This document shows, in pieces, positions 41,218 to 49,342 of a stretch of DNA of 64,000 nt; within the stretch, counting starts at the first letter, position 1; every line of letters begins with the position of its first letter. The notes below the pieces were generated by a model. It saw nothing but the letters and a program-made list of their open reading frames with translations. It was not told the DNA's origin and searched no databases. Position numbers and translations under genes: made by a program. The stretch comes from 38-11 sp964539975. GTDB taxonomy: Bacteria > Bacillota > Clostridia > Tissierellales > Dethiosulfatibacteraceae. The DNA lies in contig CAZIKK010000003.1 in assembly GCA_964539975.1 (NCBI GenBank), positions 105,487-169,486 of the forward strand. The letters are read 5' to 3'.

Positions 41218-41966
41218 GTTTCAATGAGATTAAACATTACCAACTCTTCAAAACCTATATAGAAAAAGACAAACCCATAGATTTAAGAAATGAGATTTTT
41301 ATAGAATTTAACTACTTGGTAGACATAATTGCAAGAAAATATCTTAACAAAGGCATTGAATATGAGGATTTATATCAAGTGGCTGCAATTGGTCTGATTT
41401 ATGCCATTGAACGGTTTGATCCAGACAAAGGATTTGAATTTTCAAGCTTTGCAACACCCACGATTTTAGGTGAAATTAAAAGACACTTCAGAGATAAAAG
41501 TTGGACGCTGAAAATTCCAAGAAGGATACAGGAGCTGTCAAAAAAAATCGTATTGGCCAAAAACCATCTCCAGCAAACGCTTCAGCACACACCTACGATT
41601 TACGAAATAGCGGTTTATTTGAGTGTGACAGAAGAGGCTATTTTAGAAGCCATGGAAGCCAGTCATTTGTTCAATCTAAAGTCATTGGATGTATCTCAAG
41701 AGGTAATCCTTGAAGGAGGAGAGTACCTTTTGTTGGATTTGCTTGGAGAAGAAGACAAAAAGTTTCAGTATTTTGAGGACAAGAATTTTGTGGAATGGAT
41801 GATGGACCGTTTAAATCCCCTTGAAAGAGAAATCATCAATAGACGCTACATTCAAAATGAGCAAACTCAGACCCAAGTGGCAACAGAACTGAATATTTCT
41901 CAAGTAGCAGTGTCAAGAATAGAAAAAAAAGTATTGGAAAAAATGAAATTGGCCTATCCTAAATAA
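41214..41966 (+). CDS. RNA polymerase sigma factor, SigB/SigF type
   Basis: 250 residues with regions 2, 3 and 4. Region 2: EYEDLYQVAAIGLIYAIERF and FSSFATPTILGEIKRHFRDK; region 3: LKIPRRIQELSKKI; region 4: LNPLEREIINRRY, then a helix-turn-helix TQTQVATELNISQVAVSRIE. This is the sigma-B/F/G subfamily. A general-stress SigB-like role or the sporulation SigF role are both open; the SpoIIAA-AB-sigF order is the same as here. A terminator follows. Confidence 0.88.
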   Translation: MSFNEIKHYQLFKTYIEKDKPIDLRNEIFIEFNYLVDIIARKYLNKGIEYEDLYQVAAIGLIYAIERFDPDKGFEFSSFATPTILGEIKRHFRDKSWTLKIPRRIQELSKKIVLAKNHLQQTLQHTPTIYEIAVYLSVTEEAILEAMEASHLFNLKSLDVSQEVILEGGEYLLLDLLGEEDKKFQYFEDKNFVEWMMDRLNPLEREIINRRYIQNEQTQTQVATELNISQVAVSRIEKKVLEKMKLAYPK

Positions 41967-41973
41967 AAAATGG

Positions 41974-41995
41974 ACCCTCTACCAGAGGGTTTTTT
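41974..41995 (+). terminator. Terminator of the dnaN-to-sigma string
   Basis: Stem ACCCTCT / AGAGGGT with a three-base loop followed by TTTTT, eight bases after the sigma gene stop. Confidence 0.88.
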
Positions 41996-42020
41996 AAGTC
42001 TTAAAGCTTTCTTAATTAGT

Positions 42021-42049
42021 TTGTCACAGAGGCAGGCTTAAGGTATAAT
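42021..42049 (+). promoter_or_regulatory. Promoter of the UPF0182 gene
   Basis: TTGTCA, 17 bases, TATAAT. The predicted start is about 48 bases before the ATG. Confidence 0.82.
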
Positions 42050-42103
42050 AAACTGATAAAAGACAAATAATTAACAAAATACTCAGAAAATGAGGAGGAA
42101 AAC

Positions 42104-44875
42104 ATGGCAAAAATCAAGAAGAAAAAGTTTTTTGGCATTGCAGTTGTATTTTTGCTTCTGGTGATCATTAGTTCATTTGGAAGTCTGATTAGTTTTCTAG
42201 GAGATTACAAATGGTTTCAGGAGCTTGGCTATACAGGAACCTTTTTAACAAAATTAAGAACGCAAATGTTAATTGGCATTCCGATTTTGGTTATCTTTTA
42301 TGTGCTAGCTAATTTCTTTCTGACCAGATTAAAAAAGAAGTACTTTCAAGAAACAGGCACTATTTTAGAACAAGGTATGGACAAGAAAATGAGATGGGGT
42401 ATAAGAGTCGTCTCTTTGTTGATTGGACTTTTCTTTTCCCTTACGGTAACTTCAAATCTGTGGTTTGAAGTCTTGGCTTTTGTGAATCAACAACCATTTA
42501 ATTTGGCAGACCCCCTATTCAATAATGATATCTCTTTTTACATGTTTACGTTGCCCTTTGTGACGGGTATTTTAAGTTTGATGATGTCTTTGTTGTTCCT
42601 TGTGATCTTGATCACTGTGGTTTTCAACATTGTGCTGATTACTTCAAAAACCACAACGAAGACTGGAACAGATGAAAAAGTAATTGACTTTGATTTTTAT
42701 GGGAAAAAAGCCAAAAATCTAAATGAAATAATTGATAAAAAATTTCTGACCAAAATACTGACTCAAATTGGTTTGCTGGGATCCGCCTTTATGGTAATAT
42801 TGGCCGTCCAGTTTTGGCTTAGAACGTTTGACTTGCTGTATTCAACTAGAGGAGAGGTGTTTGGAGCCAGTTATACCGATGTCTTGATTACATTGAATGT
42901 CTATCGTGCTTTAGCAGTGGTATCTCTAGTAGGGGCGGTAACTTTCTTTTTGGGTGCAAAAAGGAAGAATTTAATTATGGCCATGTCTTTGCCGGCGGCA
43001 CTAGTCGTCATTTCAATTATTGGAAGTCTTGCAGGAGGTATCGTTCAAAGTTTTATTGTAGAGCCGGATGAAATTTCAAAAGAAAGGCCATATATTGAAC
43101 ATAATATTGCCTTCACACGAGCAGCTTATGGGTTGGATAAAATAGAGGTAGTAGATTTTGATGTTCAATACAACCTAACGGCAAGAGATATTCAAAACAA
43201 TATGGATATTATTGAAAACATAAGGATCAATGACTATTTGCCTATTAATCAAGTTTACAATCAAATCCAAGGCATCAGACCTTATTATGTATTTAATGAT
43301 GTGGACATAGATCGTTACACCATCGATGGCCGTTATCGACAAGTTTTTTTGGCTGCTAGAGAAATGGATCAAACAAGAATTGACCCGCAAGCTCAAAACT
43401 GGATTAATTTGGTTTTGAAGTATACCCATGGTTATGGTTTTGCCATGTCCACAGTCAATGAAGTCAGTCCAGAAGGTCAACCGTTACTTCAGGTGAGAGA
43501 CATTCCGCCTAGAACGGACACAGATCTTTTGATCACAAGACCGGAAATTTATTTTGGAGAAAAGACCAACAACTACGTTATTTTAAATACGGACGAAGAG
43601 GAATTCGACTACCCCTTTGGATCAGATAATGTCATGACCTTTTATGAGGGTGAAGCAGGCATTAAGTTGACATTTTTCAATCGATTACTGTTCACCTTGA
43701 GAGAAGGGGATATGAGAATTTTGATATCCAATAACATTGATTCCAATAGCCGAATTGTGTTGCACCGGAATGTGATGGAAAGAGTCAACAAAATAGCGCC
43801 ATTCCTAGCTTTTGGACACGATCCTTATTTGGTGGTAAACCAAGAGGACGGCAAGCTTTACTGGATATTGGAAGGCTTTACTCATTCGGACAAATACCCT
43901 TATTCAAAACCGTTTAATGGTACCTTAAATTATATTAAAAACTCGGTGAAAGTGGTGATTGACGCTTATGAAGGCACCACGGACTTCTATATTGTCGATG
44001 ATACCGATCCGGTGGTGAATACGTATCAGAACATTTTTCCAGATTTGTTCAAGGATTTGGATGACATGCCAGATGGGTTAAGAGGACATATTCGTTACGC
44101 ACAAGATTACTTTGACATCCAGGCAGAAATGTATCGAACGTACCATATGACAAATCCGACGGTTTTCTTTGGGAAAGAAGATTTATGGGAAATATCACGA
44201 GAAAAATATATGGATCGTACTTTGACGGTTGAGTCTAATTTCGTGATGTTCCAACTACCGGAAGAAGAAGAGGTGGAATTCCTTATTTCTGTGCCTTACT
44301 CACCAGTAGGTAGAAACAACATGTCTTCTATGTTGGTGGGAAGAAATGATGGTGAAAATTACGGAGAGTTGCTGATCTATCGGTTCCCAAGAAGTGAAAA
44401 CATACCGGGAACCAATATGATTGAATCCAGAATAGATCAAGAATCTGAAATATCGCCACAGTTGACCTTATGGTCTCAAGAAGGTTCCAATGTGTTAAGA
44501 GGCAATTTAGTGATTATTCCCATAGAACAATCTTTGATATACGTGGAGCCCATTTATTTGCAGTCGAGTGGAGATAACGCTTTGCCGGAGATGCAACGAG
44601 TGATTGTGGCATACGGAGATCGAATCGTCATGGAAAGAACCTTAGAGGGCGCGTTAAACCGAATCTTTGGAGATGAGGCCATCGATTATGAACCCGGAGA
44701 GGATGGTATTGGTATTGGAGACAAATCCATCATTGAGTTGATCACCGAGGCGGTCAATCTGTATGATCGAGGGCAGGAAGCGTTGAAAAATGGAGAATGG
44801 GCCCGATATGGATTGATTATGGATCAACTAAAAGTCGTATTGGATCGATTGGAAGCCTTGCAGTCTGTACAGTAA
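42104..44875 (+). CDS. UPF0182 family membrane protein
   Basis: 923 residues. The N-terminal third holds about seven hydrophobic helices (first at residues 8-29), with the family segment GDYKWFQELGYTGTF between helices 1 and 2. The long remainder is a soluble domain, probably outside the cell, with ERPYIEHNIAFTRAAYGLD, YTHGYGFAMSTVNEVSPEG and NPTVFFGKEDLWEI. The family is widespread in Actinobacteria, Cyanobacteria and some Firmicutes and its function is unknown. The tail (about 860-920) is acidic, then helical. It is monocistronic, with AGGAGG before the ATG. Confidence 0.9.
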   Translation: MAKIKKKKFFGIAVVFLLLVIISSFGSLISFLGDYKWFQELGYTGTFLTKLRTQMLIGIPILVIFYVLANFFLTRLKKKYFQETGTILEQGMDKKMRWGIRVVSLLIGLFFSLTVTSNLWFEVLAFVNQQPFNLADPLFNNDISFYMFTLPFVTGILSLMMSLLFLVILITVVFNIVLITSKTTTKTGTDEKVIDFDFYGKKAKNLNEIIDKKFLTKILTQIGLLGSAFMVILAVQFWLRTFDLLYSTRGEVFGASYTDVLITLNVYRALAVVSLVGAVTFFLGAKRKNLIMAMSLPAALVVISIIGSLAGGIVQSFIVEPDEISKERPYIEHNIAFTRAAYGLDKIEVVDFDVQYNLTARDIQNNMDIIENIRINDYLPINQVYNQIQGIRPYYVFNDVDIDRYTIDGRYRQVFLAAREMDQTRIDPQAQNWINLVLKYTHGYGFAMSTVNEVSPEGQPLLQVRDIPPRTDTDLLITRPEIYFGEKTNNYVILNTDEEEFDYPFGSDNVMTFYEGEAGIKLTFFNRLLFTLREGDMRILISNNIDSNSRIVLHRNVMERVNKIAPFLAFGHDPYLVVNQEDGKLYWILEGFTHSDKYPYSKPFNGTLNYIKNSVKVVIDAYEGTTDFYIVDDTDPVVNTYQNIFPDLFKDLDDMPDGLRGHIRYAQDYFDIQAEMYRTYHMTNPTVFFGKEDLWEISREKYMDRTLTVESNFVMFQLPEEEEVEFLISVPYSPVGRNNMSSMLVGRNDGENYGELLIYRFPRSENIPGTNMIESRIDQESEISPQLTLWSQEGSNVLRGNLVIIPIEQSLIYVEPIYLQSSGDNALPEMQRVIVAYGDRIVMERTLEGALNRIFGDEAIDYEPGEDGIGIGDKSIIELITEAVNLYDRGQEALKNGEWARYGLIMDQLKVVLDRLEALQSVQ

Positions 44876-44888
44876 ATAGAGTTGCTAG

Positions 44889-44926
44889 TAAAAAAGTCTG
44901 ATGACCTAGGTCATCAGACTTTTTTA
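44889..44926. terminator. Bidirectional terminator, 38-base perfect palindrome
   Basis: A perfect inverted repeat with no spacer (centre CTAG), outer arms of A and T runs. It separates the plus-strand UPF0182 gene from the minus-strand lipoate ligase gene and gives a T-run on each strand. Confidence 0.9.
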
Positions 44927-44948
44927 AGTGGTTGCATCAATCTATCGT

Positions 44949-45935
44949 TTAGGCATTCATTAGAAAATCGATGAATTCAGCATTTGACATAGACTTAAAA
45001 TAATCAGAAAGGTTCATTTCGGAAAGAGCATTAGTCAGAGTCTCTTTTCGGTAAGCCAAGCCAGTCAGTTTTTTCTCAAGCAGTTCAAGATTCTTCCAAG
45101 TGAAGAAGTCTCCATATATTTTAATGCCATGGATGAGTCCGTCTTGAATATCTAATTTGATATCAAGAATACCGCAAGAAAATTTTCCTGTTTTCTCCAA
45201 AGTGTATTTGGGCGATTTGCGCCAGTTCCATTCCCATGAAGCAAAGTGTTCGGAGGCTCTTTTTTGAATTTTTGCTAAAATCTCAGGAGAGAGTGTTAGT
45301 TTTTCTATAGATTTGGACTCACCAAAGAAATCCAACAAATGAGATCTAAACGTTTCAATGGTCATGGGTTCATCAAGATAGTTAATAATGTTGTCGACTC
45401 TACTTCGTACAGACTTAATACCTTTGGACACCACTTTGATGGGTTTGACATTCAACGCATCGGAAAGGTGGGACATATCTGCATCGAACAACAAGGTGCC
45501 ATGGTGTAGCAAGCGACCATTGGCATAGCATTGGGCATTTCCGGAAATTTTTTTATCCCCTACCACTAAATCATTTCTACCGGACAACTCAGCTTTAACA
45601 CCCAAACGATTTAGCCCCTCAATAACAGGCTGTGTAAATTTAGAAAAATTATTGACATCGGAAGTGTTGGCTTTCTGAACAAATGAAAAGTTGAGATTGC
45701 CTTTGTCATGGTATACGGCACCGCCACCGGATAGGCGTCTAGCTACTATTATTTGATGGTCGTCAACAAATGATTGGTTAATTTCTTCCAAAGTGTTTTG
45801 AAATTTTCCAACAATAATAGCGGGCTGATGGATATAAAAGAAAACATAATCCCCTTCAGGGGCTTCGTTAAGAAGGTACTCTTCAAGAGCAAAATTTTCG
45901 TAAGGAACATGAAAATCAACGTCTATGTATTTCAT
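44949..45935 (-). CDS. lplA: Lipoate-protein ligase A
   Basis: 328 residues. Attaches lipoate to lipoyl domains of 2-oxoacid dehydrogenases or the glycine cleavage H protein through lipoyl-AMP. Marks are RRLSGGGAVYHDKGNLNFSF, the lysine in GDKKISGNAQ and LLHHGTLLFDAD, followed by the C-terminal accessory domain. The start is the ATG with GAGGTG close upstream (MKYIDVDFHVPY); an ATG 12 bases earlier lacks a site. It is divergent from the FNR-like gene. Confidence 0.93.
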   Translation of the reverse strand: MKYIDVDFHVPYENFALEEYLLNEAPEGDYVFFYIHQPAIIVGKFQNTLEEINQSFVDDHQIIVARRLSGGGAVYHDKGNLNFSFVQKANTSDVNNFSKFTQPVIEGLNRLGVKAELSGRNDLVVGDKKISGNAQCYANGRLLHHGTLLFDADMSHLSDALNVKPIKVVSKGIKSVRSRVDNIINYLDEPMTIETFRSHLLDFFGESKSIEKLTLSPEILAKIQKRASEHFASWEWNWRKSPKYTLEKTGKFSCGILDIKLDIQDGLIHGIKIYGDFFTWKNLELLEKKLTGLAYRKETLTNALSEMNLSDYFKSMSNAEFIDFLMNA

Positions 45936-45967
45936 ATGACACCTCATTGGAGCATTATTTTTCTTTA

Positions 45968-45996
45968 ATCATATACAAAGGGAAAAAGGTTTTCAA
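45968..45996 (-). promoter_or_regulatory. Promoter of lplA
   Basis: TTGAAA, 17 bases, TATGAT on the minus strand. Confidence 0.65.
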
Positions 45997-46031
45997 GTCC
46001 TTATGCTGGAGAAGTCATTTTTTAATTGATT

Positions 46032-46061
46032 TTGACGGAAAGACTTGCTCCAAGGTATAAT
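46032..46061 (+). promoter_or_regulatory. Promoter of the FNR-like regulator gene
   Basis: TTGACG, 18 bases, TATAAT. The predicted start is about 34 bases before the ATG. Confidence 0.8.
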
Positions 46062-46101
46062 GAATCATCAAGTTAAGCCTAAAGCTATTTTGGAGGGAAC
46101 C

Positions 46102-46809
46102 ATGGAAGAAAGCTGCAGAAATTGCGAGCATAAACTTTGTGCCAGAAGGGTACCCATTTTTTCAAACTTAGAAGAACATGAACTGCAACAGGTGGTTGCT
46201 CTTATTAGGAGGAAACGGTATCAAAAAGGAGAGAATTTGCTGTTTGAATGGGGAGAATTGCAAGGATTGGTGATCATCAATCAAGGAAAAGCAAAGGCGT
46301 ATAGCAACACGCTAGAGGGAAAAGAGCAAATATTGCATATTTTTTATCCTGGGGATTTTTTCGGAGAAAAAAATCTTTTTGTGGATAAAAAAACAGCATA
46401 CAGTGTGAAAGCCATTGAACCGGTGGCTATTTGCATGATTAGTAAAAAGGATTTCCAATCGTTGATACGAAAATACCCAGGCATTACATCCAAAATTCTA
46501 GAAGCATTGGTCATTAAAATAGAGAATCTTGAAAATATGATAGAAAACATGGGATCAAAAAGTGTGGATGCACGGATGAGCAAAGTTTTGTTGGATTTTA
46601 TGGAAAGATCTCTAGACATTGAAAAGGTAGAAAACACAGAAATATTCAACCTTCCTCTAAGTCGGGAGGAGCTTGCCAATTATATTGGCGTATCTAGGGA
46701 AACAGTCAGCCGAAAATTGACAGGACTTCAAGATCTTGGCATTATTCGATTGATTGGAAACAAGAAAATTCAAATATTAGATGAGAATAAACTGAGAGAA
46801 TTATCTTAA
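46102..46809 (+). CDS. FNR-type iron-sulfur transcription regulator of the Crp/Fnr family
   Basis: 235 residues. The N-terminus carries three cysteines at 5, 8 and 13 (CRNCEHKLC) and a fourth at 111 in PVAICMISKKDF, which lines up with Cys122 of E. coli FNR (SMVCEIPFETL). This is the ligand set of an oxygen- or NO-sensitive [4Fe-4S] cluster. A cyclic-nucleotide-binding-like fold follows (GKEQILHIFYPGDFFGEKNL), then a dimer helix and a helix-turn-helix with SRETVSRKL, the E..SR pattern that reads TTGAT half-sites. I start at the ATG with GGAGG five bases upstream. A fitting box precedes the next operon. Confidence 0.88.
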   Translation: MEESCRNCEHKLCARRVPIFSNLEEHELQQVVALIRRKRYQKGENLLFEWGELQGLVIINQGKAKAYSNTLEGKEQILHIFYPGDFFGEKNLFVDKKTAYSVKAIEPVAICMISKKDFQSLIRKYPGITSKILEALVIKIENLENMIENMGSKSVDARMSKVLLDFMERSLDIEKVENTEIFNLPLSREELANYIGVSRETVSRKLTGLQDLGIIRLIGNKKIQILDENKLRELS

Positions 46810-46812
46810 AAT

Positions 46813-46826
46813 TTGATTTGAATCAC
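46813..46826. promoter_or_regulatory. FNR box upstream of the ric operon
   Basis: TTGATTTGAATCAC matches the FNR consensus TTGAT-N4-ATCAA at nine of ten positions. Its centre lies 41.5 bases before the predicted start of the downstream -10, the standard place for class II activation. Confidence 0.75.
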
Positions 46827-46848
46827 AGTCTTCACCCAAATAAGCCTT

Positions 46849-46854
46849 TATAAT
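46849..46854 (+). promoter_or_regulatory. -10 element of the ric operon, no good -35
   Basis: TATAAT with no recognisable -35 at 16 to 18 bases (the bases there read CAGTCT), as expected of an activator-dependent promoter. The FNR box covers the -35 region. Confidence 0.7.
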
Positions 46855-46885
46855 AACAGTACAAATATAAGGAAAGGGTGATCAT

Positions 46886-47551
46886 ATGAAAACATACACG
46901 ATTCATCAAAAGATGTCATTAGGAGAAATTGTCTCAGCCGTCCCAAAGTCGGCAGATATTCTGAAAAACTATAAAATTGATTTTTGTTGTGGAGGACATC
47001 GAAGCTTAGAAGAAGCCGCTTATGAGAAAGGGATGAATCCGGAAACTTTGATCGGTGAAATCAACGGCTGTCAGAAGGAGACAAACTACGCCGATACGAC
47101 TGATTTTACTCAATTAGACAACGAGAAATTGATAATCCATATTATTAACACCCATCACAGTTACTTGAATGAGCAGTTACCTTTCATATCTAGACTTGCC
47201 TCGGCTGTATTGAGAGCACACGGAAAAGCTCATCCAGAATTGTATGATTTGTATAAGGATTTTCACAAGTTGAAAACAGAATTGGAACAGCATTTAATCA
47301 AAGAAGAAGCGATCCTTTTCCCGGCAATTTTATCGAATCAAGAAGAGGCAAAGTGTTTATTGGAAGTTCAAGATGAACATGAAGTAGCAGGAGATATCCT
47401 TGGTAAATTAAGAGAGCACAGTCAAGACTACACCGTTCCTGCAGGTGGATGTGAAAGTTACGAAAAACTCTATCAACTGTTGGAAGCTTTGGAAAGCGAT
47501 ATTTTCCAGCATGTTCATTTAGAGAATAACATCCTGTTTAAACGGCTTTAG
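46886..47551 (+). CDS. ric: Iron-sulfur cluster repair di-iron protein Ric (ScdA/YtfE)
   Basis: 221 residues. The N-terminal DUF542/ScdA domain has KNYKIDFCCGGHRSLEEA, and the hemerythrin-like domain supplies histidine and glutamate iron ligands in NTHHSYLNEQL, HGKAHPELYDLY, LEQHLIKEEAILFP, DEHEVAGDIL and FQHVHLENN. Ric proteins repair iron-sulfur clusters damaged by NO or peroxide and release or reduce NO in some species. It is the first gene of an operon with a DUF1858 and a DUF438 protein, driven by a promoter with an FNR box. Confidence 0.93.
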   Translation: MKTYTIHQKMSLGEIVSAVPKSADILKNYKIDFCCGGHRSLEEAAYEKGMNPETLIGEINGCQKETNYADTTDFTQLDNEKLIIHIINTHHSYLNEQLPFISRLASAVLRAHGKAHPELYDLYKDFHKLKTELEQHLIKEEAILFPAILSNQEEAKCLLEVQDEHEVAGDILGKLREHSQDYTVPAGGCESYEKLYQLLEALESDIFQHVHLENNILFKRL

Positions 47552-47561
47552 GAGAACTTAT

Positions 47562-47789
47562 ATGGCAAAAACAATCGATTTTAAGAAAAGTATTTCTGAA
47601 TTAAATGCTAAATACCCAGAATTTTCCAAGATTATGGAAGAAATAGGGTTTAAAAATATCGTGGACCCTAAAATGATGTCTACGGTTGGCAGGTTTATGA
47701 CCATTGAAAAAGGTGCCGCTATGAGAAAGATTGATAAGGCCACCATCAAAGCAGTCTTTGAGAGACATGGCTTCACCATAATAGAATAG
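47562..47789 (+). CDS. DUF1858 domain protein
   Basis: 75 residues. It resembles the small DUF1858 module: a segment SISELNAKYPEFSKIMEEIGF, then a GRFMTIEKGAAMRKID turn and a final HGFTIIE strand. DUF1858 is often next to or fused with Ric- and DUF438-type proteins. It starts ten bases after ric with GGAG. The role is unknown; co-occurrence suggests redox or NO stress. Confidence 0.82.
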   Translation: MAKTIDFKKSISELNAKYPEFSKIMEEIGFKNIVDPKMMSTVGRFMTIEKGAAMRKIDKATIKAVFERHGFTIIE

Positions 47790-47801
47790 AAGGAGGAAAA
47801 C

Positions 47802-49019
47802 ATGAGCGAACAAATCAACAACCGAGCCCATAGACAAAAGATTCTAAAAGCCTTGATCCTTGAATTACATGAGGGAGGAGACTTTGAGACGGTCAAGAAG
47901 AAATTCGAGGAGAGTTTCAAAGGCGTTTCGGCAAAAGAGATAACGGAGATGGAAACAAAGTTAGTGGCAGAAGGAATGCCGGTTGAAGAAATTCAAAGGT
48001 TATGTGATGTCCATGCTGCTGTATTCAAAGGAACCATTGAAGATATTCATCAAGAGACAGAAGATGAAAAAACGCCGGGACACCCTGTCCATACTTTTAG
48101 ACAAGAAAACCAGTTGATTGAAGCATTGATTAAAGAAAGAATCCATCCTCACATCCAATCATTCAAAGAAGGGTCTGAAGAAGGGTGGGCAGCGTTAAAA
48201 AAGGACTTGAATGACTTAAGAGAAATAGACAGGCATTATAATAGAAAAGAAAACTTGCTATTTCCTTATATGGAGAAATACGGCATAACAGCGCCGCCAA
48301 AGGTCATGTGGGGAGTGGACGATGACAACAGACAAGCCATTAAGGAGGCCATCCGTGCTTTAGAGGAGTACCCTGAAAAAGCCACCAAAGAAGAAGCAGT
48401 TGAAAAGGTTGAAGGAGCCATTTCCGCTGTGGAAGAAATGATTTTCAAAGAGGAAAACATTCTATTTCCTATGGTCATTGACACTTTAAAAGAAGGCGAG
48501 TGGCAGGAAATCATTGAGGCAAGTGATGAATATGGCTATTTCTTTTTCAAACCGGAACACAAATGGGCTCCAAAAGAAATTGAGGAAGCGTCTGATGAAC
48601 CAAGAATAGATGGAAACGAATATGTATCATTTGATGCGGGATTCATGTTGCCAAAGGAAGTCAATGCCATGTTGAATGCTTTGCCTATTGATATGACTTT
48701 TGTAGACAAAGAAGGTAGAGTTAAGTACTTTTCACAAGGGAAAGAAAGAATTTTTGCTCGACCTAAAACCATTATTGGTCGGGAGGTCAAAAATTGTCAT
48801 CCGCCAGCCAGTGTTCATGTAGTTGAACAAATTGTGGAAGATCTTCGATCAGGTAAAAAAGACCATGAAGATTTTTGGATCAAATTGGGAGACAAATATG
48901 TGTACATTCGATATTTTGCTGTTAGAGATGCTGATGGAGACTATTTAGGCGTTGTGGAAGTAAGTCAAGACATTAAACCGATTCAAGAGATAGAAGGAGA
49001 AAAAAGATTGATGGATTAG
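47802..49019 (+). CDS. DUF438-hemerythrin-PAS protein
   Basis: 405 residues in three parts: DUF438 (about 1-80, with LILELHEGGDFETVKKKFEE), a hemerythrin-like domain (about 95-230, with FRQENQLIEALIKERIHPH, LREIDRHYNRKENLLFPYM and FKEENILFPMVIDTL) and a PAS domain (about 280-400, with LPIDMTFVDKEGRVKYFSQG and VKNCHPPASVHVVEQI). No output domain follows PAS, so it may sense and relay by protein contact. It is the last gene of the ric operon, 12 bases after the DUF1858 gene, with AGGAGG. Confidence 0.9.
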   Translation: MSEQINNRAHRQKILKALILELHEGGDFETVKKKFEESFKGVSAKEITEMETKLVAEGMPVEEIQRLCDVHAAVFKGTIEDIHQETEDEKTPGHPVHTFRQENQLIEALIKERIHPHIQSFKEGSEEGWAALKKDLNDLREIDRHYNRKENLLFPYMEKYGITAPPKVMWGVDDDNRQAIKEAIRALEEYPEKATKEEAVEKVEGAISAVEEMIFKEENILFPMVIDTLKEGEWQEIIEASDEYGYFFFKPEHKWAPKEIEEASDEPRIDGNEYVSFDAGFMLPKEVNAMLNALPIDMTFVDKEGRVKYFSQGKERIFARPKTIIGREVKNCHPPASVHVVEQIVEDLRSGKKDHEDFWIKLGDKYVYIRYFAVRDADGDYLGVVEVSQDIKPIQEIEGEKRLMD

Positions 49020-49041
49020 GCTGTAAATTGACAGCTCCATC

Positions 49042-49070
49042 TTGACAAACATTCAACGTTATACTATGAT
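49042..49070 (+). promoter_or_regulatory. Promoter of the T-box leader
   Basis: TTGACA, 17 bases, TATGAT, with a predicted start near base 49077. Confidence 0.85.
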
Positions 49071-49076
49071 TAAGAA

Positions 49077-49310
49077 AATAAAAATAGGTGATGATGAAGA
49101 GCAGTAAATGATGCCGTCTTCATAGAGAGCTTTTGGTTGGTGAAAAAAAGCAAGGCGCATTATTGAATCCGTTTCGGAACCTGCAGGTGTGACAACCGGC
49201 ACGTTAAGGGCGTTAACCTTTTGAGAGATTGCATGCTTTGTGCAATAATTAGGGTGGTATCGCGGTGGTATACATACTCTCGTCCCTTGCAAGGGACGGG
49301 AGTTTTTATT
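49077..49310 (+). promoter_or_regulatory. T-box riboswitch, serine specific
   Basis: The leader contains the stem I signatures (CAGTAAATGATG, AGAGAGC, GGTTGGTG), the specifier-loop pattern TTGAATCCG with UCC (serine) as specifier at 49168-49170, the T-box AGGGTGGTATCGCG at 49251-49264 and a terminator stem ACTCTCGTCCC / GGGACGGGAGT (one G-U pair) followed by TTTTT. Uncharged tRNA-Ser (anticodon GGA) would favour antitermination. The cognate gene serS follows, which agrees with the specifier. Confidence 0.93.
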
Positions 49311-49342
49311 TATCAAAAAACCAATAGAAAGAGGAGGTTTAC

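Noticed and set aside
40526..41966. A firm call of the sporulation spoIIA operon
   Set aside because: The order agrees, but the anti-sigma motifs are degenerate and the sigma subfamily (B, F, G) cannot be separated by eye.
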